Assembly (NCBI GenBank): GCA_001599935.1 | Contig: BCIJ01000021.1 | Location: 243,296-307,295, forward strand | From: Holtermannia corniformis | Lineage: Eukaryota > Basidiomycota > Tremellomycetes > Holtermanniales | Length of the DNA: 64,000 bases | Reading direction: 5' to 3' | The notes under the pieces: model-generated | Databases searched by the model: none | The model's input: only the letters and a program-made list of their open reading frames with translations | Told to the model about the DNA's origin: nothing | In this document: positions 59,878 through 64,000 of the stretch, piece after piece | Numbering within the stretch: the first letter of the stretch is position 1 | Layout: the number at the start of each line of letters is the position of its first letter | Program-made: the position numbers and the translations under genes

Positions 59878-61091
59878 GATGGATTCTTGGGGCGGATGAC
59901 GGGGTGTGGAGGCTGAAGGGCGTTATATCCTGCGCAAGCATGGCTTGTTTGAGAAGCACTCTTTGTCGGAGAGCCAGAGGTGGCGGCAACGTGCCGAATG
60001 CCGATGGCATACTCCATTGTGGATTCACGATGCACCCTTCGTCACCGCAATGTCTCGCAGCCGATCTGACCGACGATAGAAGGAGGTGATACGAGTCGGT
60101 GCAGCCGCTTAGGCGCTTCGCCCCGTGGTATTGTGTTTCAAATCGACTACCCAATAATGCCATGGTCGGCAGCGATGCCGGCCGGGTCCAGCCGTGAATG
60201 GTCAGTAGAACACCTTATTCAACGGGTGTAGCAAGGCGGCAACGTACATCTGGCTATGGCAGTTGCTATTCAGACTTGTCTCACCTATGGTCGTACCACG
60301 CGTTTGGTTCCTACACACAGTCAGGCCAGCGGTCGGAGAGCTGCCTACGCGATCGCGCCACTGTCTGTATGTGGTGGAGTGGCGCCCTCGAGACGGTAAG
60401 TGCTGTAGCTGTGTTTCCTTGGCCATAAACCGATACGTGTATATCTTTGTTCTCTCTTCGATCTTCCGGGTCGCTCAGCACTGCGGAACCTAGCTTCCCG
60501 CTGCGTCACCCGGATTAGCCGTTTCTCGCAGCGCCGATCTTCGTATATCGAATTTATCCCGCGGCCCATCTACCTCTGTAATCAAGGCCATCGAGCGCGG
60601 CACACGCAACTACTGTACCGCATTATACTGCTGACAATGTTTCAGATTCTCTCGCAACTGAACCGTACTATTGCACAACTACGCTAATAAGGACAATGTG
60701 CATGCACTTCGAATTAAGCAGTCTTCATACCGACCGGATGCTCCTTTCATCATACTTACGTTCACCTCAGAGAGTACATACATGGTTGCCGTCACCTTTT
60801 ATTGCTCTGTATCTGCAGCAGTCTACCGGTACAGTCAGAGACCACCGTGGCTCAACACAGGTCTTGCGGTGGTTCGACTGCACGCGTCGCGCGCCAAGCT
60901 TCAGTGGATGAGAACCTGATCGCCTTGGGGCAGCCTGAAAGTGTTATCTGCTACCCTGACTTGTGTTGTTCATAGCGACAACAACCGTCTGCGTGCACTC
61001 CATAGGTGCTGCTTGGTCTGACGGGTGAATCGCATATCCAAAAATCCATCATACTTATCGATGATTGCCAATGACTACAGCCGCGACAACA
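59878..61091. other. 1.2-kb gap between the two small paralogous genes
   Basis: I see no supported gene. Open frames on both strands are short and show no conserved motif. AT-rich stretches occur around 60600-60720. Confidence 0.45.
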
Positions 61092-61379
61092 TCACTCCTC
61101 GCCCTTCATCTTCCAGCTTACAGTGCCAGCGGCATATTTGCTCTCTCTCGCCGACTGAAACTTGGCGACAGTCGTGTAGTCTAAGCGCTCGTGGAACTCG
61201 CGACCGCGATAGCGTGGTTCACTGCACGACTCGAAAATCCAATCGTGCGTATGTCTTTCGACATCTAATGACGCCGTGACCTGACTGTCTACGCACTCCC
61301 GCGTTTCAACAGTCAGCGTATGCTCATGCGCAGCAAGTCCATCGTGTGATGCGGAGAAGGTCGAGGACGAAGTGGACAT
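61092..61379 (-). CDS. Small protein of unknown family, copy 2
   Basis: A single exon of 95 codons from the ATG at 61379 (MSTSSSTFSASHDGL); an upstream in-frame ATG at 61427 would add 16 residues. I prefer the internal start because it aligns with the start of copy 1. It shares HDGL, H.HTL.VE.R.C, H.W..E.CS.PR and K..AG..SW with copy 1 at well under full identity. The two are therefore diverged paralogues kept under protein-level constraint. Confidence 0.55.
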   Translation of the reverse strand: MSTSSSTFSASHDGLAAHEHTLTVETRECVDSQVTASLDVERHTHDWIFESCSEPRYRGREFHERLDYTTVAKFQSARESKYAAGTVSWKMKGEE

Positions 61380-61427
61380 GCTTGATGTGCAGATGTGTGG
61401 GTGAGACGCAATGAAGCTGCTCTTCAT

Positions 61428-62167
61428 ACGGGTCTCTTATAGCACGACATATCGGGCTCGTCACTGAGCTTCAAGTGCGGATTCTGATTTCCTTTAGAGT
61501 GTGCAAAAGGAGATAGCGAAAGGAAATGCATACATAATGGACATAGATTACGGCTCTCGACATGAGCGGGACATGCGCGAGATGATCCGTTCATGCTCCA
61601 ACGACTATCCTTTGTCAGGCGGGATGCTTAAAGGACAGAGTCCGCAAAAGGATGGTCATGCCCGGTGCAGCGAGGCGGTGTACTGGAGTCACAAGCTGAC
61701 TACACGGTCCACCACAAGCATGCTATTCCCTGACAAGAAACGAAGCTGCCTTGCATCAGCATGATCAGCGCCAGACACTGTATTCATTAAGCTCTAATCT
61801 AGCCGATGCGGCTTCGCTATGAAGCTGTTTAACATGTATTGTTTTCTTGGCTGTAATGGCTCTCCATAGTGATTTCCAGCTTAGCTAAGTCCGGATGATC
61901 TACATCCAGCTCGGTAAGTGGCACCGGTGGCAACAGCACGTCAAAGGTCGCACACAGAAGCGCGTACAGCGCATTGGCTCTGTAGTTGCACGGTCAAAGC
62001 TGAGGTTGCTTTACTGGCGTCCTCTCGGTGATAACAGCGCAGCTGCAGACTCGCAAGGCGCGACTTCTGGTGACCTCTCGTACTTGATCCCGCAACCACA
62101 GTCGACGCATCGCGAGGCACGAAAGGATCCATGCGTATATGCTACATTCGCTTCGTCCTGTAACCCT
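61428..62167. other. Intergenic region downstream of the MFS gene
   Basis: 740 bp with no supported gene. A 139-codon open frame at 61895-62314 on the plus strand overlaps the transporter exon and is likely a shadow. Confidence 0.4.
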
Positions 62168-63777
62168 CTACATGCGCTTCAGCAGACTCTTTGTGACCCT
62201 CAGCTTCATCGCGAGCAAGATCATGCCGCTGAGCAGCGTCAAGCCGCCGGCATAGAACATTGTTGGCCGGAACGAGCCGAGGCCTGCGCCGTTGCCACCG
62301 GACGCTTTGAGTAGATAACCTGCGATCGGGGCGCCCTGTGGGGATGTCAGTTTGTGCACGGGGGATGGTGGTGACGAGGGAGATGGGCGTACCATGAGAA
62401 AGCCGCCCGCCCAGCCGGTGATGACCATGCCAACGGCCGTTGCGACCATGTATGGTTCTACAAGGCTCGACACCACCGTCGGCATCAGCGAAAAGAACGC
62501 GCCTGCGGGATGATCAGCTGCCACCCCCTTCCGCTTGAATACAACGTACCAGCAGACAGACCCGACAGCGCCACGAAAGCAATCAGCGGCGCTAGAGTCC
62601 GACTCAGCGGCCACAACACAAGCAACGTGAATGCGTTCATGAGCATTGTCATGACTAGCACGTTGACAGGCCCCAGGCGATCCGAGCACATGCCGAAGAC
62701 GACTCTGCCGACGGCGGATGAGAGGTTGAAGCCTGCGAGAAGGCCTGCGGACGCGACGGATGAGAGGCCGAGGAGGTGGCCGTATTGCGGGAGGAAGAAG
62801 GGGGCGACGAAGAGTGGGAAGATTGCGAGTGCTGATGCGACGAGGGCGGTTGAGAAGCGGAGATCGCGGAAGAGGCTCCTGCGGTGGGTTAGCTGGATGC
62901 AAGGGCCGACTGGGACGTAGCCGACCATTGTACGAAAGGGACGGATTTGCGCGGCGCGCTTTCTCGGATGAACGCGCAGGCCGGGAGGCCGAGCGCGAGG
63001 GTGATGAACCCGAGCACACGAAACGTCCACGCAGTTCCGATGCTGTTCAGCAGAGCGACAGAGGCCATGGCAAGGATAGCACCGCCAACTCCGCCGGCAG
63101 AGTAGATGACTCCATTCGCAAGTCCTCGACGTTTGTTGAACCACTGGGCTGACAATGGCGCGCACGGCTAGGGTTATAAGCGTTTGGATCGCTACCAAAC
63201 GGAGCACCGACCAAGATGATCAAGCCCTTGCCAATACCCTGCAGTACCCCTGATGCCGCAAACAAGCCTGCAATACTATGTACGGATGAACCACTGATGA
63301 TTTGGGAGGTGCCGATACACAACACCCCGCACGTCATGGCCTTACGAGCGCCAAGCTTGCGCACAAGCCCACTCAGGGGCATCGCGAAGATGGCTTGCAG
63401 TCCTGTTGCTAGACCTCCGACGAATGCGATGGTTGATGCGGTGCCAACGCCTTCGTTGACGAGTTGGGCTTGGATGACGCCCCATGCGTACGTGTTGCCG
63501 ACGGTGAAGAACCTACACCGGGTCAGTACGGGACACGGAGGGATAGCGTAACTGACTGGCCGACCCAGCAGGCTCCCACTACGATCCAACCATAACCTCC
63601 ATCAGGCGGTATGTCTATAGCTGCTTCTACGTGGGCGTCTTGTTCAACAACTGCGGTGTCCGATTCTCCGCGAATGACATTGGGGTGACGGTTGGTCTGC
63701 AGCTCTTGCAGTGGTATCGATGGCAGACTCTTTCTTTTCTCATGGTGACCACTGTGTGTATGAGCCTGTACCGACAT
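62168..63777 (-). CDS. Monocarboxylate-transporter-like MFS protein
   Basis: Exons in coding order are 63777-63557, 63512-63196, 63148-62926, 62878-62550, 62502-62393 and 62335-62168, giving 455 residues. After a 50-residue polar N-terminus comes PPDGGYGWIVVGACW, the MCT/SLC16 signature at the start of helix 1. Twelve membrane helices are apparent, with AQWFNKRRGLANG (loop after helix 4) and ESAPRKSVP before the central cytoplasmic loop. Helix 8 has the second-half MFS pattern (NLSSAVGRVVFGMCSDRLGP). Such fungal proteins carry monocarboxylates, riboflavin or other small organic acids across the plasma membrane. The substrate cannot be told from sequence alone. Confidence 0.9.
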
Positions 63778-64000
63778 GGTGCGCTGTCTCGAGGTGCAGA
63801 GACACTTTTCGTCGAGTCAGTTTCACCGCAAGCAGCTCGGGGTCCCACGCGGGCGCCGACACGCTAGCAAGTTGCTCACGCAGCTAGCAGGCGGCTCACA
63901 TAATCAATGCCCGGCGTGCTAGAGCGCCTAGCAAAGTCTGACCTGTGGCTGACAGCGGATGCCCTCGTCAGTCGAACATCCATCCAGCAGCTCACAAACA
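63778..64000. promoter_or_regulatory. Promoter region of the MFS gene (window edge)
   Basis: Upstream of the transporter start. A repeated GCTAGC/GCTAG motif occurs four times between 63863 and 63935 (ACGCTAGCAAG, GCAGCTAGCAGG, GTGCTAGAG, CGCCTAGCAAAG), partly in inverted orientation. It may be a small regulatory array; nothing else is visible. Confidence 0.35.

Noticed and set aside
63627..63867. Open frames overlapping the start of the MFS gene on both strands
   Set aside because: They are shadows of the transporter's first exon and its upstream region.

Overview
This window is nuclear DNA of a filamentous or dimorphic fungus. The evidence is dense intron-rich genes (up to 17 exons) with GT...AG introns mostly 45-60 nt long and CTGAC/CTAAC-like branch sites, plus typical fungal proteins: WSC, a PalB/Rim13 calpain, an Atg26-like glucosyltransferase, a Ser/Thr-rich secreted aspartic protease and a DUF7137 protein. 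The very high intron density in housekeeping genes fits a basidiomycete best, but I cannot place it further. Two ambiguous bases (near 321 and 945) show that this is draft sequence, so single-base frameshifts need caution.

Layout. 0-4 kb: repeat-rich, with two small uncharacterised membrane-protein genes. 4-12.2 kb: a BI-1 family protein, a DUF7137 protein, the tRNA m1A58 methyltransferase catalytic subunit, and a secreted aspartic protease. 12.4-20.1 kb: an accessory block holding a tandem, partly broken family of unknown coiled-coil proteins plus one convergent coiled-coil gene. 20.4-31.7 kb: V-ATPase subunit B and a GH47 mannosidase, sharing a divergent promoter. 32-41 kb: a ferric-reductase-like oxidoreductase, arginyl-tRNA synthetase, and an OXA1/MRPL35 pair that share a continuous reading frame. 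41-50.4 kb: a WSC protein, a sterol-glucosyltransferase-like enzyme, an F-box-like gene and a Gemin2-like protein. 50.7-59.3 kb: PAM16, a ZNF830-like protein, CDH1 and the Rim13/PalB calpain. 59.5-64 kb: two related tiny genes and a monocarboxylate-transporter-like MFS protein.

The strongest unusual signals are these. (1) Four conserved genes (BXI1, VMA2, GH47, PAM16) each carry one giant intron of about 1.15-2.6 kb while nearly all others are 40-110 nt. One of the four contains a 0.4 kb element with inverted ends that looks like a hAT-type MITE. (2) MRPL35 and OXA1 are joined in frame across a well-formed intron, predicting either a tandem mitochondrial polyprotein or a splice-controlled pair. 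(3) A lineage-specific coiled-coil gene family shows tandem duplication and decay. (4) There is a pair of about 95-residue paralogues of unknown function.

Exon boundaries were worked out by hand from splice consensus, protein-family conservation and phase. For every gene given an exon list, except where stated, the summed coding length is divisible by three and has no internal stop.
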